A stretch of DNA of 64,000 bases from Brachionus plicatilis (GCA_010279815.1 QEOQ01000192.1:954084-1018083); one strand, 5' to 3'; numbered from the stretch's first letter, positions 33,366 to 45,670 are shown. Translations and numbers: made by a program. The notes: generated by a model not told the origin, from the sequence alone.

Positions 33366-34330
33366 ATTAAATTATTTGAATGATGGCTTGGAAATCTTTG
33401 GTGTCACTAAAGAATAATTTCTTAAAATTAAAAAAAAGATGTAGTTGTGGTAGTAGTAGTTTTGACTGGAGCTTGCTGCTCATCCAGCAATCAATGCCTG
33501 CTTTGAAGCTGTTAACATTGGGGACTTCAACTAATTGATTTGGTAGCGGGCTCCGCTGAAATAAGTTATCTCTATGTTGGAGCCTCGAAGTTTTTTTGTG
33601 ATATTTGAAGCAGTGACCTCTTCCTTGGTATTTTGTGACACTAAAGTTGTTGCTTTTTTTCAATACATTCTATTCCATGCATAAACTTGTATAATTGAAT
33701 TAGATCACCTCTTTTTCTTTTTTCATTCTCACAGTCAGACTTAAGAATTCTCACAGTCAGACTTAAGAATTGGAGACCATACAGGCACCGCAAATTCAAA
33801 AAAGAGGAAGAACAAAACTTTAATGCAGAGATCTTAATGTTGGTTTTATAATTTTAATGTTGGTTCTATTTTTTTCTATTTTGGAATAGAAATTAGAAAA
33901 AACATTATTAAATATATTTAATTAAACTTAAATATTCTGTATTTTTAAAAATTATGAACTTGTAAAACTTAATTAAACCTGTATTATTCTTTTTATTTTT
34001 GGCTAAAACAGTTAACGCTGAGGCCACTAGATAAATAATTATAAGAAAAAAAAAAAACTTACAATCTAAACAAGCGAAAAATTTCCTGATGCGGCCTGAC
34101 ATTTGATTTGCTTTATATGTATCCTCTATCACTTGATTTTTCCATTTTAGATTTGTATTGAAAATAACTCCAAGATCTCTTTCGGTTTCTGACGTTGATA
34201 ACTGCTTGCCATTGATAAAATAAGCAAAATTTTTGTTTTTGTGCCCATAATACATGACCAAAAAAAAAGTTTCTTGAGTTATCTAAAAAATACAGTGCTT
34301 CTTTAAAAGATCCAGAATCGGCTAAATTAC
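33366..34330 (-). mobile_element. Decayed LINE C-terminal fragment
   Basis: Minus-strand pieces show the RT thumb pattern FINGKQLSTSETERDLGVIF and YKANQMSGRIRKFF (34261-33908), and then the typical LINE end SRLQHRDNLFQRSPLPNQLV...PNVNSFKAGID (33663-33367). The pieces are separated by frameshifts and by a 22-bp tandem duplication (TTCTCACAGTCAGACTTAAG) at 33725-33770. Confidence 0.8.
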
Positions 34331-34352
34331 GTAATTTTACTTTATTTTAAAC

Positions 34353-34530
34353 TAGTGTTGGGAGTCGACTAAATTTTTTTCAAAGCCGAGTCGAATCACA
34401 TTTTTTTTAGTCAAGTCGACTCGACTTGAAAAAAAATTTCCTTTATTTTTAAATTATTTAAAGCAAAAAAATTAAATTTAAAAAGAAGCTTAGTCGACTC
34501 GACTCGGGACAAAACATGCCCAACACTACT
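34353..34530. mobile_element. 178-bp hAT-like MITE (TAGTGTTGGG ends)
   Basis: Ends TAGTGTTGGG / CCCAACACTA with subterminal GTCGACTCGACT boxes on both sides. Flanking octamers TTTTAAAC and CTAAAAAC match in only 5 of 8 positions. The end motif recurs near 6205. Confidence 0.65.
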
Positions 34531-34551
34531 AAAAACGTAGCTTTTAATAAA

Positions 34552-34788
34552 ATTATTCCAAAATGCTAACGGCCAAAAAAAAATTAGGTTTTTGATAAGA
34601 AAAATGTAAAAATTGACTGTTTTTCCAAAATTTTGAAATAATTCTGATAAAATAAAAAAAGCTCAATATTGCGTATTGTTTAAAACAAAAAAAATTATTT
34701 CAAAATTTTGGAAAAACAGTTTATTTTTACATTTTTCATACCAAAAATCTAATTTTTTTTGGCCGTAAGCATTTTGGAATAATTGTAC
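34552..34788. mobile_element. Foldback MITE, about 237 bp
   Basis: Arms of about 95 bp begin ATTATTCCAAAATGC and include GGCCAAAAAAAAATTAG and CAAAATTTTGGAAAAACAGT-type sequence. They are nearly symmetrical around AAAAGCTCAATATTGCG. No TSD was identified. Confidence 0.7.
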
Positions 34789-35059
34789 TTAAAGTCACGT
34801 TTTTTAATGTAAGCTAACGTAATTTTAGCTAAAATTACATGTATTTACCGAATATGCCTGTTTTCAAAAAAAAAAAAAAATTGGACAGGATAATTTTGGA
34901 CAACAATTATAGCGACATCTATAATTTTTACAGGTATCTTAAATTTCGACATGAATGAATTAGACAAAATATCTTTTACTTGACTGTTTTCAACTCTTCA
35001 AATTACTAGTAGTATTCTATATATTTTAAGAAAACCTTTTATTTAATAAATGGTTTAAA

Positions 35060-35190
35060 CTTTGCTATAAATCCTCCCAAGAAGAAAAAAAAAAGAAAAA
35101 GTTTAAAATAGATGCATTTAAACGACAGGTACATTTTTTTTCAAAATTAAGGATCCAGACAAATTAGTATTTTATTAATTATTATTATTT
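35060..35190 (-). repeat. Second copy of the LINE 3' UTR repeat
   Basis: Parallels 33230-33365, at lower similarity. Probably a second, severely 5'-truncated LINE insertion. Confidence 0.5.
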
Positions 35191-35846
35191 AGCTTAAAGA
35201 ACTTTAGTCTAAAAAGAATACTAAATAAATATAAAAAAAATTGTCTCAGCAATTTCAAAATCTTGTTTAATTTTCAGTAATTTCATTTAAATAAAATCGA
35301 GTCGAAAAATCAAAAATTCTTGGAATTTACGTAAATTAAATTTTTTTTAAAGTCTAAAATATTTTTACTTGAAAAGAGTTTTTAATTTTTCGGTTTTGCG
35401 AAATTCGGTACAAAATGATAAAAAGAACAGAACCAAATAAAAAAAAATTGAAAAACTTTTTTATTATTAGTTTAAAATAAGTTTTGTTATTTCAGGATCT
35501 GCAAATATAAAACAAACTTAGCAGAAATCAGATTATTATAAAATCTATCAGAAATTATCAAAAAAATGATTCAAAAATAATCCTTATGCTTAAAATAGCG
35601 AATAAAAAATTGAACCTTCAAGAAAAATAATTTTGTTCTTAGAAACGAATTTATAAAAAGTAACTTTTTCTTGATCAAATAAAATTTACAATTTTATTTT
35701 TAAGAAAATTCAACTCAATTTAATCATTTATCCTATTTGATATTTTTATAGCAAAAATAATTAATTTTCCTGAAATCAAAAAAATCTTAATGAATTTTAT
35801 TTAGAAATTATTACAAAAATAATTTAATAAAAAATTTGATTTCGAC
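35191..35846. other. AT-rich downstream region of GEN1
   Basis: No gene or clear repeat recognised; probably the 3' flank of the minus-strand GEN1 gene. Confidence 0.4.
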
Positions 35847-37886
35847 TTAGTCAAAAATTTGAGCATTTTTGTATAAATTTTTCATTCTTTGAGAAAAAGG
35901 TATTTCGATTATATCATCATCATTCTGATAATCTGTATTTAACTTTTTTGCTACATTTATTTTTTCTTTTTCTCTGGTATTCTTTTTATCTCTTATTTTT
36001 GGCATTTCTTTTTTGGTCGATTCAAGACTTATTTGATTGAATGACTTAAGCAACATGTTTAAATCAACATCCTCGATGGCATCGGGTGTTTTCGATTCAG
36101 CTTCTTCGCATTCACTTTCTGTGTCCAAAACAAAGACTTTAAAATTTTTCCCAATTTTTTTTTCCGGGCTCTTAACTTTCTGTTCAACAATTTTATTTTC
36201 CTCAAAATTCTCATACAACTCTATTATACTATTTCCCATTTCTTCATCAAAATCATCCACATCCTTTGACTTGTGAATTTTTATTTTTTTTTCTATAAAA
36301 TAATTAAATTAATCTTTTTTTTACAAATTATAAAAAAAAAATCACTTTTTTTATTTTTTTTATTCTCTTCATTTTGATCAGCAGTCTTACTCACTGATAT
36401 TAATTTGTTATCATCAAAGTTTTCATACAACTCCATAATGCTAATTCCCATTTCATCATCAAAATCATCTTCGGTATTTTTAATTTCTTTCTTCTTTTTA
36501 TTGTCTTTCATAAAATAATATAATAAAATAAATTTAAAAAAATAAATACAAATAATACTTCTTTTATTTTTTTTACAATCAATTTCTTGATTAAAATCTT
36601 TCACAAGATTTGGATAAAAATTTTCGAATAGATCCATTTTTTCAAGAGTCACATATTCATTCAAATCACTCAGATCTTTGTCATTCGGATGGACCATTTT
36701 TGACCAAATTACCTCGTAGTATTCAATAAAAGCCCTGCGCTTTTTCTTGCTAATTCTAATAGGTCTTATGGACCGACAAGTGCCAATGCCATGCTCGTAC
36801 ATAACTATCAAAGGAATTATTTTTTCAGCTGTATATTCATAAGCCCATGCCTGTTTCACGTCATTGAACAACTGAATGGCCATTAGACTCGGTCTATTCC
36901 ATTCGATTCTTAAATACTTGTCTTTACTCAATAAAATTTCACTCATTTTTGAAAATTCAAGAAATTCTTGAATTATTTTTTCATTTGGAAATTTAGTTCC
37001 ATTTGAAAAGACTAATTTTTTGATTTTTTCTTCATATTTAGTCGATTGGGATGACATATGTTGACTAGCTGACCAAGACCTTAGGCGATCCAGAAGCCTA
37101 TTTTCATTTTGTTCCTTCATTTCACTGAGAAATTTGCACGCCATTTCCTTGCCAACCCCAGCTATGCCTTTTTGGTCGTAGTCACAGCCTAACAAAAGTG
37201 CCAGAGTGATCAATTTTTCACGATCATAGCCAAGCTGTTGTTCAATTTCATCCATGTGGTATTCTTCAATAGTACAAAAAGATTTATTGTCCAAAGAAAA
37301 ATTTTTGTAGACAGTCCGAGCGCCGTACAAAAATACATCACTGTCTTCAGTGATCACTCCATCGCAGCGGCCAATTCTGTTAAGGTAGGCGCATGCTTTT
37401 TCGGCTTCACCACATGGACTCCGAATTACTGTGATTCCTAAATATTTTAGGAGTTCGCAGCACTTATTTTCTAATTTAATAAAAATTTTTAATTTTTAAA
37501 AATTTAAAATTTACTTCATTAGCTATTGAGTCATATCTGGAACGCTTTTGTATGGGTTTGGTTGATTGAGTGCTTTGGGACTGAGTGGTATTTTCATTAG
37601 CAAAACGAGCTTGGTTTCTTTTTTTCATTGCTTCCTGTTTTAGATCAATAACATCTCCTTCGCGAACAAATATGAGCTTACAGTTTAATTCGAGTAGATA
37701 TTTACAGCGAAAAAATAGAGCTCGAAGATAAGGCTTTGTGTTTGTTTGGCTAAATGACTTGGTCTGCGCAGAATTTTCACATATCCAAATGGATAGATCA
37801 ACAGCTAATGTTTTGTTCCTGAGCTCGTTCAGATCAATGTGGTTACAGCAAGGAGATAAAATTTTCCACAAGTTCAAGACGCCCAT
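35847..37886 (-). CDS. GEN1: GEN1-like Holliday-junction resolvase (XPG/FEN1 family), 4 exons
   Basis: Exons 37886-37515, 37462-36559, 36504-36346 and 36292-35847 are joined by 52-54-bp GT-AG introns and give 626 residues. The XPG-N domain starts MGVLNLWKILSPC with AVDLSIWICE. XPG-I carries CGEAEKACAYLN and DGVITEDSDVFLYGA, followed by LGCDYDQKGIAGVGKE, the helix-hairpin-helix. After that, IRPIRISKKKRRAFIEYYEV resembles the GEN1 chromodomain-like segment. GEN1 cuts four-way DNA junctions in recombination; the acidic metal-binding residues are visible. Exons 3 and 4 each begin with a similar acidic module (DDFD-EMG-SI-ELYENF). It is shorter than vertebrate GEN1, mainly in the tail. EXO1/FEN1 are less likely, given the MGVLNLW start and the C-terminal segment. 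Confidence 0.88.
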
Positions 37887-38391
37887 ATTTTTTAAATAAT
37901 AAAATTTTGAATTTTGAAAATTTCATAATTTTAAAATTCATTTAAGCATTATTTTATTTATATTATTAAGCAGTTAGCTAGAGCTAAGATGAGTGTAAGC
38001 AAGTCTTGAATTTAGATTTTCAAGTGTTAATTTAATTTAAATTTTTTTTCTAAAAAAGTCAGTAAATATAAAAATTTGAAGAAATTAAAATTTGTTTAAT
38101 ATTAAAATATTGAATAGTAATAAGCAAACAGCTAAATTTTTAACGATTTCTTTATGATTTAAATTTAAAATATTTTAATTTGGAATTTTTATTCCAGAAA
38201 AGTCATAAAGACTTTCGAAAACCTGATCAGTGGATAAATCTTTAATTAAAACATTAAATTATTTTTAAATAAATAAAAAAACTTTAGAAAAATTCAACTG
38301 AAAATATTTTATTGTAAAGACTTTATTTTTGATCAAAATTTTTTTTTAAATATTCAATTTTGTTAAAATTATAAAAAGGCTTATTTAAAAC
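37887..38391. other. Intergenic, divergent 5' regions of GEN1 and the Thr-rich gene
   Basis: AT-rich. A TATA-like TTATAAAAAGGC at about 38369-38380 lies just upstream of the plus-strand ATG at 38392, probably close to its promoter. Nothing else is recognised. Confidence 0.4.
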
Positions 38392-38925
38392 ATGTCCAGT
38401 AAACTCAGTGTTTGTTTGTATACTATGATAATAGATTTCACTATTCTAATACTGCTTCTTTTAGGTAAGTTAATCTAACTTAAAAATCTTTATTATCATT
38501 TTATCTAAATTCCACTTTTAGGATTCATTAACCTTGTTTATTTCAAACACTTGAATCAAACAAAATCTCTATGCAATTCCAAAACTAGTACAACTACCAC
38601 AACAACAACAACACCAACCACAGCAATTACCACAACTACCACAACTACCACAACAACAACAACACCAACCACACCAACCACAACAACCACAACAACTACC
38701 ACAACTACCACAACTACCACAACTACCACAACAACAACAACACCAACCACAACAACCACAACAACACCAACCACAACACCAACTACTACAACTACATCAA
38801 CAACTATAACACTTTACAAGCCATGTACTGGACACGGAGATTGTTCGGGTTCAATTAAATGCTGTCATGGTTTCTGCTATCCAAATGGTATTTGTAATGG
38901 AAGTTGTGAGTGTACATTTAAATAA
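38392..38925 (+). CDS. Secreted Thr-rich mucin-like protein with Cys-rich tail
   Basis: Two exons, 38392-38464 and 38522-38925, joined by a 57-bp GTAAGT...TTTTAG intron, encode 158 residues. The N-terminus has a hydrophobic signal segment (MIIDFTILILLLLG). A long poly-Thr/Pro region (about residues 45-120) follows, encoded by ACN triplets and probably heavily O-glycosylated. The last 40 residues hold about nine Cys (CTGHGDCSG, KCCHGFCYPNGIC), like small disulfide-knotted extracellular domains. Exon 2 alone would not reveal the signal peptide. A poly-A signal AATAAA is at 38990. An extracellular coat or mucus role is inferred. Confidence 0.72.
38593..38810 (+). repeat. ACN triplet minisatellite
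   Basis: Higher-order repeats of ACAACAACA/ACCACAACTACC encode the Thr-rich region. A short inverted piece of the same sequence (GTTGTGGTTGGTGTTGTTGT) lies at 39394-39430. Confidence 0.85.
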
Positions 38926-39970
38926 TCGAGAATTAAAAAAATATTTCGACTAAAATTTCCATTTCAAGAATTATGCGAATTTTTTTAAAAATAAATAGAA
39001 CATTTAAAAGTAAGGTGACTTTTATTGAAATCATTTATCCTAAAGTAAATAGTTAAAATAAAATAATTTCATAGGATTTCATATTGATCTTTTTTCAATA
39101 ATCTATAAAACTAAATTTTTTTGAAAAATTATCTTGATACATTGCTAACGTTAGCTGTGTAATATTATTTCCTTAGCAATTATAGAGTTAATTAAAAGCA
39201 AATAATTTTTTGATAGTGCTATTTTAATGAAAACTTATCTAAATTAATAACAGTTACCTCCAAATTAAGATAAATAAAACAAAAATTAAAACTAACTTCA
39301 ACGTTTTGTTTCTTCTCCTCTTCCTTCCGTTAAAAAGAACTGTAAAAAGAAATGAAGAAGAATTGTAAATTGAAAATTGAATTCAGTGAATGGTGTTGTG
39401 GTTGGTGTTGTTGTGGTAGTTGTGGTAGTTAAATGAAAAGGGATTATCTCTCTGATTTTCAATCTTTTTGCTTTATTTTTTTATTTTCATTTAATTTAAA
39501 AAAAAAAAAAACTTCTTACCGCTTTTCCAGTAATCTGCTAATTTATTCTTTTTTTACTTTATTTTTCAAAATTTTTATATCTACTTTATTCATTTAAAAA
39601 TTCTATTTTGTACTTATCTAATGGCAGAAGGAGTTTTATTACTCAGAGCCATTTCAAATTTAAATAAACAAGTAATTAAAAAAAGGAAGAAGAAAGGAAA
39701 GAAAACGTTGATGTTATTGATGATGAAGTTAATGTTATTAGACTTATTTGAAGCCATTAAATGGACACACAAAAGTACAATTGGGTACCATTGTCAAAAT
39801 TACAGCTGGACAATGGTACCCAAAATGTAGAAAATAAATTGTGCTCAACTTGCAGCATGCCTTTGGCTAACAGAAGATATTTTTTTGTTCTAGATACAAC
39901 TCAAAAAAATAATTATATTTTCACTTAATCAAATTAGGTATTTTTTTGATTAAGATAGATAAAATTTGGG
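38926..39970. other. Spacer with one possible exon remnant
   Basis: AT-rich. At 39770-39920 a frame reads LDNGTQNVENKLCSTCSMPL with paired Cys, like part of a Zn-binding OB-fold protein, but it lacks context and support, so it is not called as a gene. Confidence 0.35.
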
Positions 39971-39973
39971 TCT

Positions 39974-40096
39974 TGCCTGTTATGTGACCAGCTGGTCACA
40001 TATTATGTGACCAGTGATTTTATGTCGATTTGGTGACCAGGTATTTTTTCTGACTGGTCACATATTCACTGGTCACCTAATATGTGACCAGGCAAT
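39974..40096. mobile_element. Short element of reiterated TGGTCAC/GTGACCA boxes
   Basis: At least seven TGGTCAC or GTGACCA boxes fall within 120 bp, bounded by TTGCCTG / CAGGCAA inverted ends. It adjoins the truncation point of the LINE at 40099-41440. Confidence 0.6.
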
Positions 40097-40098
40097 AA

Positions 40099-41440
40099 TT
40101 ATCTCCAACTTGAGAGCCATAACATTAACTTGCTTAAATAACTATTAACTAACAATTCAAGAAAAGAAACCTTATCGTACTTATCATCACTGTAGTCAAG
40201 CTTATTGACAAATTCCTCAACATAACTATAAATGTTAGAGTCAAAGTCGCAATTGTCAACTCCTGCTTCAGTATATGTTTTACCAAGTACTGAGGCAAAT
40301 AAATTGGCCTTGTCTTCGTCTGACTCATATAAAATACCATCAACAACAAGAGTTGGGATGGATGACGACTTTTTTTGTGTTCTAGCTCTGTTGATTATTT
40401 GCCAAAAAAATACTTGATGACGGTGGATAAGGGCCAAGCTTACCCAAGAAATGTTCCCATCTCTCTTCAGTGTATCTTTTTATTGAAGACCTTATTAAAT
40501 GAGTCAAGTTGTTGTACTCAAAATTTAAAATTTTTAACTCTAATCCTTTTTTTTTCGTTTTTTTTTTCTTACAACTCGTCTTTTTTTAATTAACTTGACT
40601 AAAGAACTTGGGTATGACCTAAATTGTCTGTTGGAGAACTTAGGGATTGCTCCGTCAGCCGCCGAACCAACTATTCTTGAGAATAGTTCGTCCAGCTCAC
40701 CAATTTCGCACGAGTTACCAACATTCAAACTCTCAATCATATTATCCAAAGAACTACCATATAATCCCCAGTCAGCCTTGGAAAAATTAAATCTCGGTTC
40801 TGGATCAACAGTCTCTAAGAAAAAAGGACTGCTGATACTAAAAGTGCACATTACTGGAGCATGATCGCTTCCCATTTTACTGTCAGCAAGAACTTGAATA
40901 CTTATCATTTTGTTAGCTAAGGAAGTAGAGCACAAAAAGAGATCCAGTATCTCAGAATAACTATTGTTAAACTTATAATAGGTGGGCTTGTTAGGCTCAT
41001 TTAGTACACATAGGTCTAGGTCTGATACCAAAGCTTCTTCGAGAACTCGACCATTTGCGTCCAATGACCTAAAACCAACCACTGGGGTTTTAGCATTGTG
41101 GTCACCAGCTATTAATACGTCACCCTCTAACTTACAGTAACATTTCATCAAATTTAAGTCGAGAGTGTTCACCGGAGAATACAGGGACACCAAATGAAGT
41201 TTTAATCCATTTGAGTCTTAATACCTAGGTGGTCCACACTACCGCCAAAATTTGATATTTCATTATGCCCTATCTTATTCTTGACCAGTACAATTGATCC
41301 TCCCGCAAAGGATGGATTTACTTGCCCAGGTTTATAATAATTAGAATAACCAGAAAACCTGATAAAAACATTTACCTCCTCCTGAGTAAGCTTAACTTCT
41401 TGAATAGACATAAGGTCTGGCTGAAAATCTTGCAAAAAGA
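40099..41440 (-). mobile_element. LINE fragment: endonuclease and start of RT linker
   Basis: Minus-strand frames at 41435-41202 and 41193-40540 give an APE-type endonuclease (SIQEVKL, GGSIVLVKNK, DVLIAGDHNAK, GSDHAPVMC), followed by 40437-40099 (FWQIINRARTQKKSSSIPTL), the region before RT. The RT itself and the 3' end are missing, unusual for a 5'-truncating LINE; the copy was cut or deleted at the TGGTCAC element. Frameshifts are present. Confidence 0.82.
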
Positions 41441-42264
41441 CTCCAAGATCCAGTAATCGATTTTACGTAAGCTTAAAGCAGTTCCATTGGACGATTGTTA
41501 AACTGTGTGATTTTTTTTGCTTGAAGCAGATGACTTGAAATTAATAGATTAGAGATAGCAAATATTATAAAACAAGCAAAATTTAATGACATCTATAACA
41601 TAAAAGGAGAAGTACAACTTTACGACTAAAATTACGATTTTTTATTAATTAGTAAACGTTTCACAACAGATTGAATCGAAAATTCAAACAGGTGAACTGA
41701 TGAACAAATTAGAGGCGGAAATTAATTAAAAAATTAAAGATTTCAACAATTCAATGACAATTACGAGCTATTATGAGTCAAGCTTTTAATCTAAATTATC
41801 TAAATTATCTTTTTATCTTGCAAAAATGTTATGAAAATGACATATATAGTTTGAAAGCCTATAATAGTTATCAGGAAATGATCTGGATTCATTTTCGTTT
41901 ATGGTGAACTTATATAGACTATTTGATACTCATCAGTTTCATATCATTGCAATTCTAAATTTATAACTTTAATAACTCTCAATTTTGGAGTGCAACATGA
42001 TCAAAATAGATAGTTGCATGAAATTTTTAAGACCGAAAAGCTGTGCAAATTTTGCAGAAGTTAAATTTTAATTTTCTCGAGCGTGTAATGTATCTTGCAG
42101 ATATTTGCATCGCAAGAAATTGACAGTTGATGCAAATATGTATGTTGCATTCACACAACTAATTCTGTACTTCTAGAAAAAAATTTTTTATTTAAATTTT
42201 TATCATTAATTCATTTCTTTTGTATTAATTTCATAAAACAGTTTTATATTTCGCTTAAGAAAAA

Positions 42265-42592
42265 TTTGATTGGATATGGCATCTTGAAGTTTAGCAACAA
42301 AAAAATCAAATCAAATAGCATTTTGATTGGAACTTTTGAATGGTATTTGATTAAGTATCTCTGCAAAATGCCAACTAATGCAAAAAACATGCTAAATATT
42401 AGACAATTCTCTACAAAAACTCTGCAATTAAACTGTCCAGTTGAATTGAATACTTTTAAATGACGTGCGTTTTTCTAAAAAATTGCAGAGTTTTTGCAGA
42501 GAATTATCTAATATCTAGCATGAAATACCATTCAAAAGTTAAAATCAAAATACTATTTGATCTGATTTTTTTGATCCTAAACTTCAATGTTA
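42265..42592. mobile_element. Palindromic foldback MITE in the left arm
   Basis: Two arms of about 150 bp (AAGTTTAG...AACTTTTGAATGGTAT and its inverse) around a centre TTGAATTGAATACTTTTAAA. It shares AAAACTCTGCAATT with the 20417-20754 MITE, so the two are probably related. An identical copy in the right arm is at 53159-53486. Confidence 0.7.
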
Positions 42593-42599
42593 AAAATGT

Positions 42600-42870
42600 T
42601 CAAATGGTTTTTCACCACTTTTTGATTTGGCCATTGGTTCAATAAGGTTATTGTTGTTCCTTAAAATAAAATTCAAATTTCTTGAGTCATTTTTCTTTAA
42701 TTTATCTTTTAGATTTAGCGGAGAATTGAAATAAAATAGACATTTATAAGAAAAAGTTAGCATCCTTTCAAAAATTCGATTTTGAAATGAATAAAGACCA
42801 TACTTTTCTAATGCGTTATTTATTTCATTAAAGCTGTTTGCTTCAAGCTTAAGATTTAAGCAAGACTTTA
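42600..42870 (-). pseudogene. LINE ORF2 C-terminal piece (left arm)
   Basis: The minus frame reads EANSFNEINNALEKYGLYSF and NRIFERMLTFSYKCLFYFNS, a typical end of CR1-like ORF2. The mirror copy is on the plus strand at 52881-53151, and its continuation is at 54174-54366. Confidence 0.7.
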
Positions 42871-43125
42871 AAGGAAGAAAAAATATTTGCTAATGTTCAA
42901 CAAAAACACGTAACTATTTACAATCAACTTTGTATGAGTCAAAAAAGCGAACCGAATCAGGGAACAAGAAACATCAAGACTCATCAAGCCAATAATTAAA
43001 AATTGTTCGATGATTCGAGCTCAGCTCGATTTATTTGGCTATCAATCATCAAATTAAATATGGAAATGGGCTTTGCATTATCTAGATAATGTATATCTTT
43101 TATTTATTGACGCTTTGTCTCTAAA

Positions 43126-43563
43126 ATGTGCTCTAAAAGTGGAAATGATGTACATATCTATTTTTTATTTTTTAGTTTTCCATTAATTTTACAAATGGGC
43201 AACGGGAAAGAATTTGTAGTAAATTTTATTAAGGAATTGAAATTGATTTGGCCAAATAAGAACATTGCTAATGGTAAACCTAGACATCCTTTTTTCTCAA
43301 GGTTAAGAAGAGAGCCAATCAAGACGTCAAAAATATACTCAGTTTATGGATGGCTGATAATGACCCAAAATTGCTCGTTAGGTCAAAAGTATGTACAAAT
43401 GCATAAAAACAACTCATATCATTCAACAATAAAAAGTACAACATATTATGCCACATTTGGGAGAGATGCAATTTGGTTTAAATTCAACTTCAATTTTGTC
43501 GATATCACTGGAAAGTTAACCATGAGCAAATTGGAGCATAAATACATGCTCCAATACGTCTAA
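43126..43563 (+). pseudogene. Integrase-derived gene remnant (left arm)
   Basis: A 145-codon frame with MGNGKEFVVNFIKELKLIWP, GKPRHPFF and KNNSYHSTIKSTTYYATFGR. This resembles the second half of retroviral-type/gypsy integrase cores as found in KRBA2-like domesticated genes. The first catalytic Asp side and the final Glu motif are lost or altered, so no activity is expected. Identical in the right arm at 52188-52625 (minus). Confidence 0.65.
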
Positions 43564-45670
43564 CGAGAAGATCGGATATACAGGCCCAAGGATACTAATG
43601 TAAAAATCACATCGGAAAATGATGAGGAAAAAAAGTTTGTCTTTTTTTTGTTAATTTATTTAATTATTAAGAAATATTGACAAAAAAACAATCTGGATTA
43701 CTTTAACTATATTTTTTTTAGTTTACAGTTTAGTTTTTAAAATAAAGAGGTATATAAGAAACATTTTTTTAATTTCTCTCCCTCTCTATCTATTTTATTT
43801 AATTGCCATTAAATTAATAAATCAATTGTTTAATTATTTAGGCTTTAAAATGAGTAAGGAACATTCGGAAGCTGTTATTTATGGTTAGTTTTCTTTACTA
43901 AATAAAGTTGTAAAGGCGCCTAACATAAAACTATCAAAAGGTCTAATAATTGCTAAAAACTCAAGTTAATACCAGACTTGTACAAAAGTCACAATAAAAA
44001 GTCTCAAAAAGTCATTAAAAAGTCAAAGTCAAGACTTTGTACAAGTCATGACTTTGACTTGTTGGAAAAAATTTAAAAAGTACAAGTCTTGACTTTGTAC
44101 TTTTAAAGTTATTATTAATTTATTTAAAGAAATTAATTATTGATTAAAAAATATTTTCATGGTTTTTGTGTTGCAATTTTCACTCATTTTTAATTTTCAT
44201 TTTGATTCAATTTATTTAGCCTAAATCAGTACATATATAATAATCTATGTTGGTCAGAACTGAAATTATACAAATATTCAGAATCTTTAAAGAAATTATA
44301 ATAACGATTCAAATATTAAATGCTTTAAAAAAACAAATTAATGTCGTTTTATTCCTAAAAAATTTTTTTGAATGACTTTCATCTTAAAATAAATAAAGTT
44401 TCAATTTCGCTTTTAAGCTTAAAATTATTTGACTTAATCCAGCACTCGCACGTGCGTTCCTCGAACATTTTTTTTTTAAATAAGCATTTTATCATCAAAA
44501 AGTTATCGTCTATTAAGCCAAAAATAAAAGAGATTTACAATCTTTTTAAACAATCTCTAAAATATTGCTTATTTATAAAATTGGTATTTACTATTTCTTT
44601 TTTAATTTTCTATAAAATTAAGCTTTGATTATTATTTATTTATTCTTATCTAATTTAACTTTAGAGAATTTTAAACACGATTTTAAAAATAATAATGAAT
44701 ATTGATATTCAAATTCAGAAATCTGAAATTTTGAAGACTTGTTTTACGGATTTTACAGTCGAAAGTAAACATTTTAAATAAAAATAATAATTTTTTATTT
44801 TTTTATAAATTCTTTTATACAGAAAACAATGAAAATATCATTATTTCAAGATCTGGTGTGTGTATCACTTGCAAAATCAAAATTACTGACACAGAGACCA
44901 ATACATCGAATTTTATACGACACACGAAAAAATGTAATCCACAGTATTATGAAGAATTCAATCAGAAACAGAATAGAAGAAAAGAAGTTTGCGAAACTGA
45001 CAAAAAAAAGAAATTAAATCAAGAAAACATAACTTTCTTTATATTTAAATATCTAATTATCGGATGTAGCTTGCCATTTCGACTAATAGAAAGTGATGGT
45101 AATTAGAATTTTTTTCTTATTTTGTAAAATTAAGTTGATTTTTTTAAACTTTTAAATATGCTCCTAATTTTATTTAGGAGTGACTGCTCATTTTATTGAT
45201 AGCGAATTTAAATTCAAGAAGTTAGTAATTGCATGTAGAAATATCAAAGATTGCACTGTCTTTAATATTAAAATAGAGTAAGATAAAATTCTAGACCAAT
45301 TTAATATAAAGTATTTTAGCTGTTAAAATAAGAAATTAATTTGCGAGGAACGAGCGTAGTTAAGCAGATGTGTACGCGAATAAAAATCCAATACTGGACT
45401 ATGTTTAAAAAAATTCTTGACGTATAACGTCAATAGACTATACACATGTATATTTTTTTCAATATATTTTCAATAAAAATAAAATAAATATCAAAAAGCA
45501 AATCAAACTTTACTTTATTCCTTTTTGTTTATTTAAAAATGTTCGCGAAATAACATTGCTAATTTACACTGTTTGAATTACCTAAAAAAATATACTCATG
45601 AATTCACCACTCATCTCATTTATTAAACTATAAAACAGCTCTTCACACATGCGTTCTAAATCTAATTAAA

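Larger units (their letters stand above)
41579..44155 (+). repeat. Left arm of a 2,577-bp inverted repeat
   Basis: Reverse complement of 51596-54172; every stretch compared matches exactly and both arms have the same length. The arm contains a palindromic MITE (42265-42590), a LINE C-terminal piece, an integrase-like gene remnant and the terminal 180 bp of the hAT. Confidence 0.93.

Noticed and set aside
38556..38774. Minus-strand poly-Val open frame
   Set aside because: Complement of the ACN triplet array encoding the Thr-rich protein; no start context or signal of its own.
39621..39830. 69-codon frame starting MAEGVLLL
   Set aside because: Lys/Leu-rich, no domain; other frames over the same DNA look equally plausible, so no gene call.
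44368..44628. 86-codon plus frame between the hAT end and the BED exon
   Set aside because: Composition is AT-rich and low-complexity, with no motif; it lies in the hAT 5' region and includes a Helitron-end-like sequence.
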